A stretch of 64,000 bases of DNA. Origin: Flagellimonas marinaquae. GTDB taxonomy: Bacteria; Bacteroidota; Bacteroidia; Flavobacteriales; Flavobacteriaceae. The notes beneath the pieces were generated by a model, which was given only the letters and a program-made list of their open reading frames with translations, did not search any database and was not told the origin of the DNA. The stretch is from assembly GCF_023716465.1 (NCBI RefSeq), contig NZ_CP092415.1:2209501-2273500 (forward strand), in the 5' to 3' direction. This document shows positions 55,548 through 64,000 of this stretch, one piece after another (within the stretch, counting starts at the first letter, position 1; each line of letters begins with the position of its first letter). The position numbers were made by a program, and so were the translations under genes.

Positions 55548-57761
55548 ATGGTTCGAAAAGCATACATATTATTGGTTCTTGTAATGACCACCTTTGTTGG
55601 TATGTCCCAAGTTGGCAACAATAGCGTTGAGTTCCAGTTACAGGGGTCCGTGAAGGGCAAGGAGAATTACGAACCTATTTCCGGGGTACAGGTATCCACG
55701 GACAAGGGAGCGTTTACGCGGACCAATGCTTTGGGCGAGTTCAAAATAAGAGCGTCCGTTGGCGATATGTTGATCATACAAGGGCCGGAATTGCAAACGG
55801 TACGCCACATAATAAAGTCGGAAGAGGATATCGATGTATTGGTAGAGGGATATGGGAGTGCGATTGATACCAAAAGCAAGAAACGGGAAGTTTCCGGTGC
55901 AAGAAAAAGTTTAATGGAACATCAACGTTTTTTGGATTCTGCCAATTTTTACAAAAAAACCGACCTTGAGAAAAGTATCGATTTTGTAGCTAGTTCCATG
56001 GAGCTTTTGGGCAGTGCCGGCAATAAGCGTGAGCTTTCCATGTCCTTGCGCATGCTGGGAGAAATATACACCTACCACGGTCAATACGACCTGGCGATTA
56101 CCAATTTTAAAGATGCTTTAGCGGCCCAGGAATCCAACAAGACCAAAATACTATTGGGCAAAACCTATGTACAGAACGGCAACAATGCCGGTGCCATGGA
56201 GGTGTTGGAACCATTGGTAGAGGTTAAGAACATGGTTCCCTATCAACGCATTGAGCTTTTAGAGGCTTTGGGGGACGCCAACAAGGCCAGCAACAATCTA
56301 AAAAGAGCCCAAGATTACTACAAGGAAGGACTGTTGATCGCAAAGAAGAACCAGATTTCTCCAAAGGAGATCGATTTAAATTCTAAAATTGCGGATGTAT
56401 TTGCCAGTGAAGATAAGCTGATCGAAGCCGAAGGGTTTTATCAAAACTCCTTGGACCTTTCCAGGCAAGTGGCGCCGGAAAGATTGATCCAGGAGAGTGA
56501 AAAAGTGGCGGATTTTTACAATCAAAAGAACCGCTTCGAGGACGAGATACAGTTGCGAAAACAAAATCTGAGCGAGCTGGAGCAGATGCCCCGATCTAGT
56601 CGTGCCACGGATAAAAAAGGTGCGGTAAAGGACACGATCACCTCCCAACGCATCAACTACAAAATTGCAAACGCCTACATTGCCCAGGACAAACTGGACG
56701 AAGCCATTCCGTATTTGGAGAAAAGTATAGTGGAAGCCAACAGGGACGATGATTTGGTGGTGCAAAAAGATGCCACGCGAACCTTGTCCGAAGTGTATCG
56801 CAACAAGGGCGAGTACAACAAAGCTCTGGAATCGTATCAAGATTATGTGGCCGTGGTGGATAGCCTGTATGTTCGAAAGGAACAAGAAATAGCGAGTGCG
56901 GCACAGTTTAACAGGGAAATAGCCAATACCCAAAACCGTATTTCCAGTTTGGAACAGGAGCGGGAACTCAACCAGAGTAAATATAGCTTGGCCGTAACCG
57001 AACAGCAATTGTACGAGGAGACCAGCAAGCGCCAAAAATGGATCATTTACTCTTTGATTTTCGGTATTGCCCTTATGGCGCTCACCGCATATTTATATTA
57101 CCGGAGCAACAAGCAACAAAAATTGGCCAATAATCTGCTGGCCTTAAAATCGTTGCGCACCCAAATGAACCCCCATTTTATTTTTAATGCGCTCAATTCC
57201 GTGAACAATTATATTGCCAAGAGCGATGAACGGAGTGCCAATTGTTTTCTAAGCGAGTTTTCCGTCCTTATGCGCAGTGTACTGGAAAATTCCGAAGAAG
57301 ACTTTATCCCTTTGGCCAAGGAGTTACAGTTGCTGCAATTATATGTAAAGCTGGAACACTCCCGTTTTTCGGACAAGTTCGACTACGAGATCAATGTGGA
57401 TCAGCACATCGATGTAGATGCTTTTCAAATACCCCCGATGCTATTACAGCCCTATATAGAAAACGCAATTTGGCACGGATTGCGATACAAGGAGGAAAAA
57501 GGAATGTTGAAAATTGTATTACGACAGCTAACAAAGGATATGGTCGAAATACGAATAGAGGACAACGGGATCGGACGAAAAAAATCTGCGGAGCTAAAGA
57601 CCACCAATCAAAAAAAGCAAAAATCCAAGGGGATGGGCAACATTCAAAAGCGAATCCAAATCTTGAACGATATGTACAAAAACCGGGTAGAGGTTTCCAT
57701 TTCCGATCTGAACCAAGATAGAACGGGAACCAAAGTATCCCTTAAACTTAAAAAACAATAA
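55548..57761 (+). CDS. Sensor histidine kinase of the LytS/YehU type with TPR sensor region
   Basis: The 737-residue protein has a signal peptide (about 1-20, ending VGMSQ), a short carboxypeptidase-regulatory-like beta domain (about 28-95) and TPR repeats across about 130-440. A coiled coil, one membrane helix (about 500-520), a His_kinase region with LRTQMNPHFIFNALNS (His543) and an ATPase domain with ENAIWHGL and IEDNGIGRKKS follow. It should sense envelope or periplasmic signals through the TPR region and phosphorylate the LytTR regulator, whose start overlaps its stop by 1 base. The signal itself is unknown. Confidence 0.93.
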   Translation: MVRKAYILLVLVMTTFVGMSQVGNNSVEFQLQGSVKGKENYEPISGVQVSTDKGAFTRTNALGEFKIRASVGDMLIIQGPELQTVRHIIKSEEDIDVLVEGYGSAIDTKSKKREVSGARKSLMEHQRFLDSANFYKKTDLEKSIDFVASSMELLGSAGNKRELSMSLRMLGEIYTYHGQYDLAITNFKDALAAQESNKTKILLGKTYVQNGNNAGAMEVLEPLVEVKNMVPYQRIELLEALGDANKASNNLKRAQDYYKEGLLIAKKNQISPKEIDLNSKIADVFASEDKLIEAEGFYQNSLDLSRQVAPERLIQESEKVADFYNQKNRFEDEIQLRKQNLSELEQMPRSSRATDKKGAVKDTITSQRINYKIANAYIAQDKLDEAIPYLEKSIVEANRDDDLVVQKDATRTLSEVYRNKGEYNKALESYQDYVAVVDSLYVRKEQEIASAAQFNREIANTQNRISSLEQERELNQSKYSLAVTEQQLYEETSKRQKWIIYSLIFGIALMALTAYLYYRSNKQQKLANNLLALKSLRTQMNPHFIFNALNSVNNYIAKSDERSANCFLSEFSVLMRSVLENSEEDFIPLAKELQLLQLYVKLEHSRFSDKFDYEINVDQHIDVDAFQIPPMLLQPYIENAIWHGLRYKEEKGMLKIVLRQLTKDMVEIRIEDNGIGRKKSAELKTTNQKKQKSKGMGNIQKRIQILNDMYKNRVEVSISDLNQDRTGTKVSLKLKKQ

Positions 57762-58492
57762 TGGATCTACGTGCGGTAATTGTTGAGGACGAAGCCAATA
57801 GTAGGGAAATCCTTCGGAACTACTTGTCCAAGTATTGTGAGGGAGTTCAGGTCTTGGAAGAAGCGGCAACCATTGAAGAGGGGTTGGAACAAATCAAAAA
57901 ACATGTCCCAGATCTGGTCTTTTTGGATGTGGAAATGCCCTTTGGTAATGCCTTTGATCTGTTGGATAAAATCCCGGACCGCACTTTCGAAACCATTTTT
58001 GTTACCGCTTATAACCAATATGCCATGGATGCCCTGAACCATCATGCCGCCTATTATTTAATGAAGCCCATAAATATAGATGAGTTGATCAAGGCGGTGG
58101 ACTATGTCCGAGGGGTCAAGGAGAAGGAAAATGCCTTGGAAGGAGAAGTGCTCCAAGCAAAATCCGATCATGTTTCAGGAAAGATCACCTTGCCGCAACA
58201 AGACGGGTTCCAAGTATTGGATGTATCGGACATTTATTTTTGTAAGGCGGACGACAATTACACCGAAATTTATCTCGAAAAGAAAAAGATCGTCATCAGT
58301 AAAACCTTAAAATATTTTGAAGAAGCGCTACGGCCCTATTCCTTTGCACGTATCCACAAATCATATTTGGTCAATGTATCCGAAGTGGTGCGCTACAAAA
58401 AAGGGAAGGGGGGCAGTGTGATACTGTCCAATGGCAAGGAACTTTCTGTGTCCGCTTCCAAAAAAGCCGAACTTTTATCACATTTTAAATAA
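57761..58492 (+). CDS. LytTR-family response regulator
   Basis: The 243-residue regulator has a receiver domain (about 4-115) with Asp10-Glu11 acidic residues, phosphoacceptor Asp56 (LVFLDVEMP) and Lys in LMKPIN. A linker and a LytTR DNA-binding domain (about 140-243) with YTEIYLEKKKIVISKTLKYFEEAL and RIHKSYLVN follow. It overlaps the kinase stop, so the pair is one operon. Its target genes are not visible; no repeated LytTR-type direct repeat was found nearby. Confidence 0.94.
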   Translation: MDLRAVIVEDEANSREILRNYLSKYCEGVQVLEEAATIEEGLEQIKKHVPDLVFLDVEMPFGNAFDLLDKIPDRTFETIFVTAYNQYAMDALNHHAAYYLMKPINIDELIKAVDYVRGVKEKENALEGEVLQAKSDHVSGKITLPQQDGFQVLDVSDIYFCKADDNYTEIYLEKKKIVISKTLKYFEEALRPYSFARIHKSYLVNVSEVVRYKKGKGGSVILSNGKELSVSASKKAELLSHFK

Positions 58493-58551
58493 ATAGGAGC
58501 AAAGAACACGGCCGAGTAGCGTTTCTTTGTTGTCAACTAAACCTTAAACCA

Positions 58552-59067
58552 ATGATTGTACAACCCGTTAGGGGCAAATCCCCAGAAATAGGAGAAGATT
58601 GTTTTATCGCCGAAAATGCGACCATTGTGGGCGAAGTAACCATGGGAGACCAATGTAGTGTTTGGTTCAATGCGGTGATCCGTGGCGATGTCCATTTTAT
58701 AAAAATGGGCAACAAGGTGAATGTGCAAGATGGGGCTGTGATCCATTGTACCTATCAAAAATCGCCGACCACAATTGGCAACAATGTTTCCATTGGCCAT
58801 AATGCTATTGTGCACGGTTGTACCATAAAGGATAACGTGCTGGTGGGCATGGGCAGCATTATTATGGACGATTGCGTAGTGGAGAGTAACTCGATTATTG
58901 CTGCAGGAGCTGTGGTGACCACGGGTACACATGTGGAGGCGGGAAGCATTTATGCCGGGATGCCCGCAAAAAAAATAAAGGATATCAGCCCCGAGCTGTC
59001 CAAAGGAGAGATAGACCGAATCGCTAATAATTATGTAAAGTATTCCAGTTGGTTCAAAGAGGATTAA
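58552..59067 (+). CDS. Gamma carbonic anhydrase family (left-handed beta-helix) protein
   Basis: The 171-residue hexapeptide-repeat protein matches the CamH/YrdA group: VIRGDVHFIKMGNKVNVQDGAVIH, then GHNAIVHGCTIKDNVLVGMG. Likely zinc ligands are His65, His83 and His88; the last two have the five-residue spacing known in this family. Bacterial members vary, and some have no proven CO2 hydration activity. The gene lies 59 bases after the regulator, with no clear terminator between them. Confidence 0.87.
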   Translation: MIVQPVRGKSPEIGEDCFIAENATIVGEVTMGDQCSVWFNAVIRGDVHFIKMGNKVNVQDGAVIHCTYQKSPTTIGNNVSIGHNAIVHGCTIKDNVLVGMGSIIMDDCVVESNSIIAAGAVVTTGTHVEAGSIYAGMPAKKIKDISPELSKGEIDRIANNYVKYSSWFKED

Positions 59068-59160
59068 ATGTAGATGGACATGCTTTTAAAAATGGCATCC
59101 ATCCAACAATTTCAAGATCCCACAATCTAAGATTCAAGGAACCTATCGGATTATATTCCC

Positions 59161-59168
59161 TATTTTTG
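59161..59168 (+). promoter_or_regulatory. -7 box before fabD
   Basis: TATTTTTG fits TAnnTTTG and ends 26 bases before the fabD ATG. No good TTG lies 17-23 bases upstream, so the promoter is only probable. Confidence 0.45.
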
Positions 59169-59194
59169 TTCCACTCAAAAAAAACTCGACAACC

Positions 59195-60079
59195 ATGAAC
59201 GCATATATTTTTCCAGGACAAGGAGCACAATTTGTAGGTATGGGGCTGGACCTGTACGAAAATCATTCCCAAGCACAGGAACTTTTTGAAAGGGCCAATG
59301 CCATACTTGGGTTTTCCATAACCGACATTATGTTCGAGGGTACGGCCGAAGACCTAAAACAGACCAAGGTGACCCAGCCGGCCATATTTCTGCACTCCGT
59401 GATCCTGAGCAAAGTATTGGGCGAAAGCTTTTCCCCCGATATGGTGGCAGGCCATTCTTTGGGAGAATTTTCAGCATTGGTCGCCAATGGCACGTTAAAT
59501 TTTGAGGATGGACTAAAATTAGTGTCGCAACGGGCCTTGGCCATGCAAAAAGCTTGCGAGATTCAACCCAGTACCATGGCCGCGGTTTTAGGCTTGGAAG
59601 ACGATGTTGTGGAAAAAATATGTTCCGAAGTGGAAGGTATCGTGGTGCCGGCCAATTATAACTGTCCCGGCCAATTGGTAATTTCCGGAGAGGTGGATGC
59701 CGTAAATGTCGCCTGCGAAAAAATGAAGGAAGCCGGAGCAAGGAGAGCATTGTTGTTGCCGGTGGGCGGTGCGTTCCATTCGCCATTAATGGAGCCCGCA
59801 AGAGAAGAATTGGCAGCAGCCATAGAATCTACGCAATTCAATGCACCAAGTTGCCCCATTTATCAAAATGTGACCACTACGGCGGTATCCGATCCCGAAG
59901 CAATTAAAAAGAACCTCATTCTGCAGCTTACCGCACCCGTTAAGTGGACGCAAAGCGTTCAGCAAATGGTCAAGGATGGAGCAACATCCTTTGTGGAGGT
60001 AGGGCCTGGCAAGGTATTGCAGGGATTGGTGAAAAAAATACATCGAGAGGCCGTAACCAGCTCTGCTGAGGTTTCTTAA
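59195..60079 (+). CDS. fabD: Malonyl-CoA:ACP transacylase
   Basis: FabD moves malonyl from CoA to acyl carrier protein at the start of fatty-acid elongation. The 294-residue protein has its family length, the opening FPGQGAQFVGMG, nucleophile Ser88 in GHSLG (86-90), catalytic His195 in GAFHSPLMEPA and the end motif VEVGPGKVLQGLVKK. A terminator follows 44 bases after the stop. Confidence 0.96.
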   Translation: MNAYIFPGQGAQFVGMGLDLYENHSQAQELFERANAILGFSITDIMFEGTAEDLKQTKVTQPAIFLHSVILSKVLGESFSPDMVAGHSLGEFSALVANGTLNFEDGLKLVSQRALAMQKACEIQPSTMAAVLGLEDDVVEKICSEVEGIVVPANYNCPGQLVISGEVDAVNVACEKMKEAGARRALLLPVGGAFHSPLMEPAREELAAAIESTQFNAPSCPIYQNVTTTAVSDPEAIKKNLILQLTAPVKWTQSVQQMVKDGATSFVEVGPGKVLQGLVKKIHREAVTSSAEVS

Positions 60080-60123
60080 AAGGCAGAAACAGTTTATCCG
60101 ATTAAATGCAATTTTAAACTAAT

Positions 60124-60149
60124 AGGCAAGGAGAATCCTTGCCTTTTTT
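60124..60149 (+). terminator. Intrinsic terminator after fabD
   Basis: AGGCAAGGA / TCCTTGCCT is a perfect 9-bp stem with a 3-base loop (GAA) and five following T. Confidence 0.85.
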
Positions 60150-60209
60150 GTAATATTGGTAGCTCCCAAACCACCTACTTGAGCATGGCGATTAAACCAA
60201 CTGAAACTG

Positions 60210-63200
60210 ATGGCAATGGCGATGTCGACCATACTTACAAAAACCTTAAAACAACAACACACGGCTCTTGTTCGTAGCGGCCTATTACTGTTCCTTTTTC
60301 TCGTTTTGGGAATGGGTACGGGGTTTGGGCAAGCTACAATTACCATTGAAGATGTTAATGGGCTGGAAGATGATGGAGCCATAACATTAACGGCAACATT
60401 GAATACGCTTGTACCTATTGTGGGTGGTTTTACAGTGGACGTCAATACAAACGATGGTACTGCAACCATTGTTGATAGCGATTATACGCAAATTATGAGT
60501 CAAACCCTTACTTTTTCAGGTACTGTTGGAGAAACTCAAACTTTTGACGTAATTCCAACAACAGATGGTACAATTGAAGTTAATGAAGCTTTGACCATCT
60601 TTATGGATAATATTATGGGGACTGTTGAAGTTATAGATATTACTGACACTGCAACGGTTACTATTACTAATGATGATTTTGCCGACATCGGCATAGATAG
60701 TCCCGCCCCTGTTGCGGAGGGCGATGCGGGAACAAGTACGATAGATTTTACGGTGAGCATAGACCAATCGGACCCATCGAACGACATCACGGTTGATTAT
60801 TTGATAAGCGGGGGCAACGAGGATGGTACTGGAAATACCCTTACCTTTTTGGCGGGCACTGCGACGCTGGTCCAGACGGTTAGCGTGACGACCAACGGCG
60901 ACACCGTTGTCGAGGCGGACGAAGCGGTTAGCGTAACGTTGAGCAATGCGAGCGCGAACGCTGTCATCAGCACGGCTTTGGGCAGCAGTTCCTTCACGGA
61001 CGACGATGTCTTCACGGCCGACATCAGCATAGATAGTCCCGCCCCTGTTGCGGAGGGCGATGCGGGAACAAGTACGATAGATTTTACGGTGAGCATAGAC
61101 CAATCGGACCCATCGAACGACATCACGGTTGATTATTTGATAAGCGGGGGCAACGAGGATGGTACTGGAAATACCCTTACCTTTTTGGCGGGCACTGCGA
61201 CGCTGGTCCAGACGGTTAGCGTGACGACCAACGGCGACACCGTTGTCGAGGCGGACGAAGCGGTTAGCGTAACGTTGAGCAATGCGAGCGCGAACGCTGT
61301 CATCAGCACGGCTTTGGGCAGCAGTTCCTTCACGGACGACGATGTCTTCACGGCCGACATCAGCATAGATAGTCCCGCCCCTGTTGCGGAGGGCGATGCG
61401 GGAACAAGTACGATAGATTTTACGGTGAGCATAGACCAATCGGACCCATCGAACGACATCACGGTTGATTATTTGATAAGCGGGGGCAACGAGGATGGTA
61501 CTGGAAATACCCTTACCTTTTTGGCGGGCACTGCGACGCTGGTCCAGACGGTTAGCGTGACGACCAACGGCGACACCGTTGTCGAGGCGGACGAAGCGGT
61601 TAGCGTAACGTTGAGCAATGCGAGCGCGAACGCTGTCATCAGCACGGCTTTGGGCAGCAGTTCCTTCACGGACGATGACATCCCTACAGCCACCATAATC
61701 GCTTCAGATGATACTGCAACCGAACAAGGTGATACTCCTGGGGCTTTTACGGTAAGCTTAAGTGATATTAATAATACCGGAAGCGACATTATCATAGCAT
61801 ATTCAGTTTCTGGTTCAGCTACCCCTGTGGATGATTACGACGCTCTTTCTGGAACTGTTGCAATCCAAACCGGTCAAACTAATGCGACAATTATTGTGGA
61901 TCCCAATGATGATAACCTTACAGAACTTACCGAAACAGTTATAGTGACATTGGATACGGGTACAGGTTATATAGTTGGTGGGTCAAATTCTGCAACGGTA
62001 AATATTATTAGTGAAGATGATGTACAACCCTCTGGTTATACTGTTACAATTAATGATGATCCCATTAATTCGGGTAATGAGAATTCAGTAAGTTTCTCGT
62101 TTTCTGGGGCACCAACATTCCTAACTTCTTTTGATTATACCTTCACTAGTGATGGGGATGGAAATGTAGCAACCGTTACTGGTAGTGGAAACGTTCTTGT
62201 GCCAAACAGAACTGTGAACAATATAGATTTAAGTAGTTTGCAAGATGGCCTCATTACCTTAACGGTTACCGTTAGTAATGTTTTGGGAACGGAAGGTCCT
62301 GAAACATCCGATACTGCTGTGAAATTAACAACAATACCTTCTGGGTATACGGTGAGTTTTGATCAAGACCCCATAGATCAAACCAACGAAAATAATATAA
62401 GCTTTACATTTTCAAATGCGGAAGTAAATGCCTCATACAATTACACTATTAGTAGTAGTGGGGGTGGGACGAATGTTGTTGGGAATGGTCCAATAACATC
62501 TTTGGACCAACAAATATCGGGTATCGACCTTAGTGGGCTTGGTAATGGTACCATATCGCTTTCCGTAGTCTTGTCCAATACTAATGGCGCTGGTGCACCG
62601 GCCACAGCCACATCAACAAAAGAAACTTGCTTTGCCGGCACAACGGCACCAATATTCAATGGAGCGGGCACAGCGTTTTGCGATGCTTTTAACCAGGACC
62701 TTGATCTTTATATTTCGAATGCAGCACCGGCCGGAGCAGAACTGCGATGGAGCACAAATGCAAATATTGCAGCAGGAGGTTATTTGGTCAGTAGTGTAGT
62801 GAGCACACCAGACACCTATTATGGGTTCTTTTACGATCCGATCAACGATTGTTTTACTAACGCCACTCAAGTGGTTTTGACCCAAAGCACCACACCTACA
62901 ACGGGAACAGCGACCAATTTAGGAACATGCAGCGATGCAGGTGATGGTGATACCTTGGTAGATCTCGATTCCAGTCTCAGTGGGGCAGATGATGGTGATT
63001 GGGTATTGTTGTCCGCCCAACCTGGTGCAACCATTACCATTAATACCGAGAACATAATAAATTTTGATGGGCAGCCCGAAGGAGTATATACCTTTAGATA
63101 TACTACCAATACAGCACAAGGGGAATGTACTGATCAAAGTGTGGATATAACAGTAACCGTAAACGACTGCTCCGGGCCTTGCGATGCCGGGAATACCGCT

Positions 63201-64000
63201 CCTGCACTTAATGGTGGGAGTTCAACCATAGCGTTTTGCGATGCTATCACTGCCAACCTAAACGATTACGTGACCAGTACGCCCCCGGCAGGTACAACGC
63301 TTGTTTGGAGTACAAGTAACGACCCCGAAGAGACCGGGGCTCATTTGCAAGCTCCGAACGTGGTTGAACCAGGAACCTATTATGCCTTCTACTACGACGA
63401 TGTGAACGATTGTGGAAGCCCAGTGTTGGCCATAACTCTGGAGTTGAACAATACGCCCGTAATAGATAGTACCACGGGCGATGTTTCCTGCGGTCCGAGC
63501 ATATTGGATCTAACCGCATCCGCATCCGTAGTGGGCAACGGTACCATAACCTATACGTGGTACGATGCACCTACCGGCGGAAGCATTGTGGGTACCAGCG
63601 CTACATTTACCACCAATACCTTGTCCGAGACCACATCCTATTACGTTTCGGCCTCCGCCAATGGCTGCGAATCCGACCGGGTAGAAGTAGAGGCCACAAT
63701 AATAAATGCACTCTCTCCGGGCATTCCGATTGAAGATCTTACGGTCTGCAGCATTCCAAGTGACGATGGACCTACCACATTCGACCTGGACGATGGTTTA
63801 ATGGGGCAAGATGCTGGAACTTGGTCGGTAGTCACAGATCCATCTGGCAATGTAACCATAGGAACCGATAATATAGTCGATTTTACAGGCCTTTCCCTAG
63901 GGGCATATGTGTTCGAATACACTACCGAAACCGTTGGCGAATGCGCTGAGACATCATCGGTGCAACTGACCATTACTGTGCTGGATTGTGTATCTAATGA
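60210..64000 (+). CDS. Giant secreted Calx-beta / Ig-like adhesin (3' end beyond window)
   Basis: The frame is open from ATG 60210 (alternatives 60216 and 60222) to the window edge, giving more than 1260 residues. An N-terminal signal peptide ends about GTGFGQ. Domains in order are: one Calx-beta (to about 60680); three nearly identical Calx-beta copies (60681-61675); a diverged fifth Calx-beta (to about 62020); and two related beta domains each opening PSGYTV (from about 62028 and 62337). Cysteine-containing Ig-like domains follow, with TWYDAPTGGSIVGTSATF near 63560. Acidic VTLSNAS/DDD phrases suggest calcium binding. Such proteins usually end in a type IX sorting domain, which would lie outside this window. 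It is probably a surface adhesin or gliding-related protein. Confidence 0.88.
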   Translation, partial: MAMAMSTILTKTLKQQHTALVRSGLLLFLFLVLGMGTGFGQATITIEDVNGLEDDGAITLTATLNTLVPIVGGFTVDVNTNDGTATIVDSDYTQIMSQTLTFSGTVGETQTFDVIPTTDGTIEVNEALTIFMDNIMGTVEVIDITDTATVTITNDDFADIGIDSPAPVAEGDAGTSTIDFTVSIDQSDPSNDITVDYLISGGNEDGTGNTLTFLAGTATLVQTVSVTTNGDTVVEADEAVSVTLSNASANAVISTALGSSSFTDDDVFTADISIDSPAPVAEGDAGTSTIDFTVSIDQSDPSNDITVDYLISGGNEDGTGNTLTFLAGTATLVQTVSVTTNGDTVVEADEAVSVTLSNASANAVISTALGSSSFTDDDVFTADISIDSPAPVAEGDAGTSTIDFTVSIDQSDPSNDITVDYLISGGNEDGTGNTLTFLAGTATLVQTVSVTTNGDTVVEADEAVSVTLSNASANAVISTALGSSSFTDDDIPTATIIASDDTATEQGDTPGAFTVSLSDINNTGSDIIIAYSVSGSATPVDDYDALSGTVAIQTGQTNATIIVDPNDDNLTELTETVIVTLDTGTGYIVGGSNSATVNIISEDDVQPSGYTVTINDDPINSGNENSVSFSFSGAPTFLTSFDYTFTSDGDGNVATVTGSGNVLVPNRTVNNIDLSSLQDGLITLTVTVSNVLGTEGPETSDTAVKLTTIPSGYTVSFDQDPIDQTNENNISFTFSNAEVNASYNYTISSSGGGTNVVGNGPITSLDQQISGIDLSGLGNGTISLSVVLSNTNGAGAPATATSTKETCFAGTTAPIFNGAGTAFCDAFNQDLDLYISNAAPAGAELRWSTNANIAAGGYLVSSVVSTPDTYYGFFYDPINDCFTNATQVVLTQSTTPTTGTATNLGTCSDAGDGDTLVDLDSSLSGADDGDWVLLSAQPGATITINTENIINFDGQPEGVYTFRYTTNTAQGECTDQSVDITVTVNDCSGPCDAGNTAPALNGGSSTIAFCDAITANLNDYVTSTPPAGTTLVWSTSNDPEETGAHLQAPNVVEPGTYYAFYYDDVNDCGSPVLAITLELNNTPVIDSTTGDVSCGPSILDLTASASVVGNGTITYTWYDAPTGGSIVGTSATFTTNTLSETTSYYVSASANGCESDRVEVEATIINALSPGIPIEDLTVCSIPSDDGPTTFDLDDGLMGQDAGTWSVVTDPSGNVTIGTDNIVDFTGLSLGAYVFEYTTETVGECAETSSVQLTITVLDCVSN
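60681..61675 (+). repeat. Three tandem 336-bp repeats (112 codons each) in the adhesin
   Basis: Copies start at 60681, 61017 and 61353; the third stays identical until about 61675. By eye copies 1 and 2 differ at one base (60690, G to A, changing Gly to Ser) and copies 2 and 3 match until the third ends. Each copy encodes one Calx-beta domain in phase. The repeats use many GCG, ACG and GAC codons, unlike the flanking AT-richer domains. Confidence 0.95.

Noticed and set aside
56376..57035. A 219-codon minus-strand open frame within the histidine kinase gene
   Set aside because: The plus strand carries TPR repeats and the membrane helix; no promoter box or plausible family supports the antisense frame.
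60516..61439. A 307-codon minus-strand open frame made of repeated units over the adhesin repeats
   Set aside because: It is the antisense shadow of the 336-bp repeats. The plus-strand frame is continuous, has a signal peptide and encodes recognisable Calx-beta domains; the minus frame does not resemble a protein family.
60681..61675. Tandem repeats as a CRISPR array or other non-coding repeat system
   Set aside because: The unit is 336 bp, directly abutting, in phase with codons and has no spacers. It encodes Calx-beta domains.

Overview
The window is a compact chromosomal segment of a member of the Bacteroidota, almost certainly a marine-type Flavobacteriaceae. The lineage rests on full-length SprA and a PorP/SprF protein (type IX secretion and gliding), an alternative complex III operon fused to coxBA, a GIN-domain protein, a DUF255 lipoprotein, and repeated promoters of the Bacteroidota form TTG-N17-23-TAnnTTTG. 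I see no rRNA, tRNA, IS element, phage, CRISPR array or origin. No gene-free stretch exceeds 300 bases; the longest gaps are 2497-2731, 16543-16752 and 55350-55547.

Layout. 1-2071: 3' part of infB, then a bidirectional terminator and a convergent SPOR-domain gene. 2732-14497: a co-directional respiratory operon actABCDEF-coxBA (quinol to cytochrome c to O2), closed by a terminator. 14623-16542: GIN-domain secreted protein and ruvB. 16753-18944: a three-gene cassette of a TsdA-like diheme cytochrome and two exported DsrE-like proteins, probably periplasmic sulfur chemistry. 18989-31484: queG, a sugar-type MFS transporter, maeB, ruvA and the 7.1-kb sprA. 31576-33124: gcvH-vanZ-tonB. 33278-38423: heme O synthase, two subunit III proteins, subunit IV, a cysteine-free SCO-like protein, a true SCO, DUF420 and a small CxxC membrane protein. 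This completes the oxidase whose subunits I and II lie 20 kb upstream. 38528-48019: a duplicated MacAB/LolCDE-type tripartite efflux cluster (four permeases, two adaptors, one ATPase, one TolC) with two matching ECF-sigma-like promoters. 48036-55349: tsaB, mscS, DUF255 lipoprotein, dodecin, a NifU-like protein with a doubled N-terminal domain, PorP/SprF and a VWA lipoprotein. 55548-58492: a TPR histidine kinase with a LytTR response regulator. 58552-60079: gamma-class carbonic anhydrase and fabD. 60210-end: the 5' part of a giant secreted Calx-beta adhesin carrying three nearly identical 336-bp tandem repeats.

How the parts work together. The dominant theme is aerobic respiration: ACIII, caa3/cbaA-like oxidase subunits I-IV, heme O synthesis and SCO-type copper delivery sit in two operons. 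The TsdA/DsrE cassette lies just after the first of them and could feed electrons from reduced sulfur into the same c-cytochrome pool (inference). The second theme is the cell envelope: SprA, PorP/SprF, TonB, an efflux system and a large adhesin.

The observations I would check first are the TsdA-DsrE-DsrE cassette, the pair of ECF-like promoters, the DNA-binding-type helix-hairpin-helix tail on the membrane protein ActC, and the recently amplified repeats in the adhesin.
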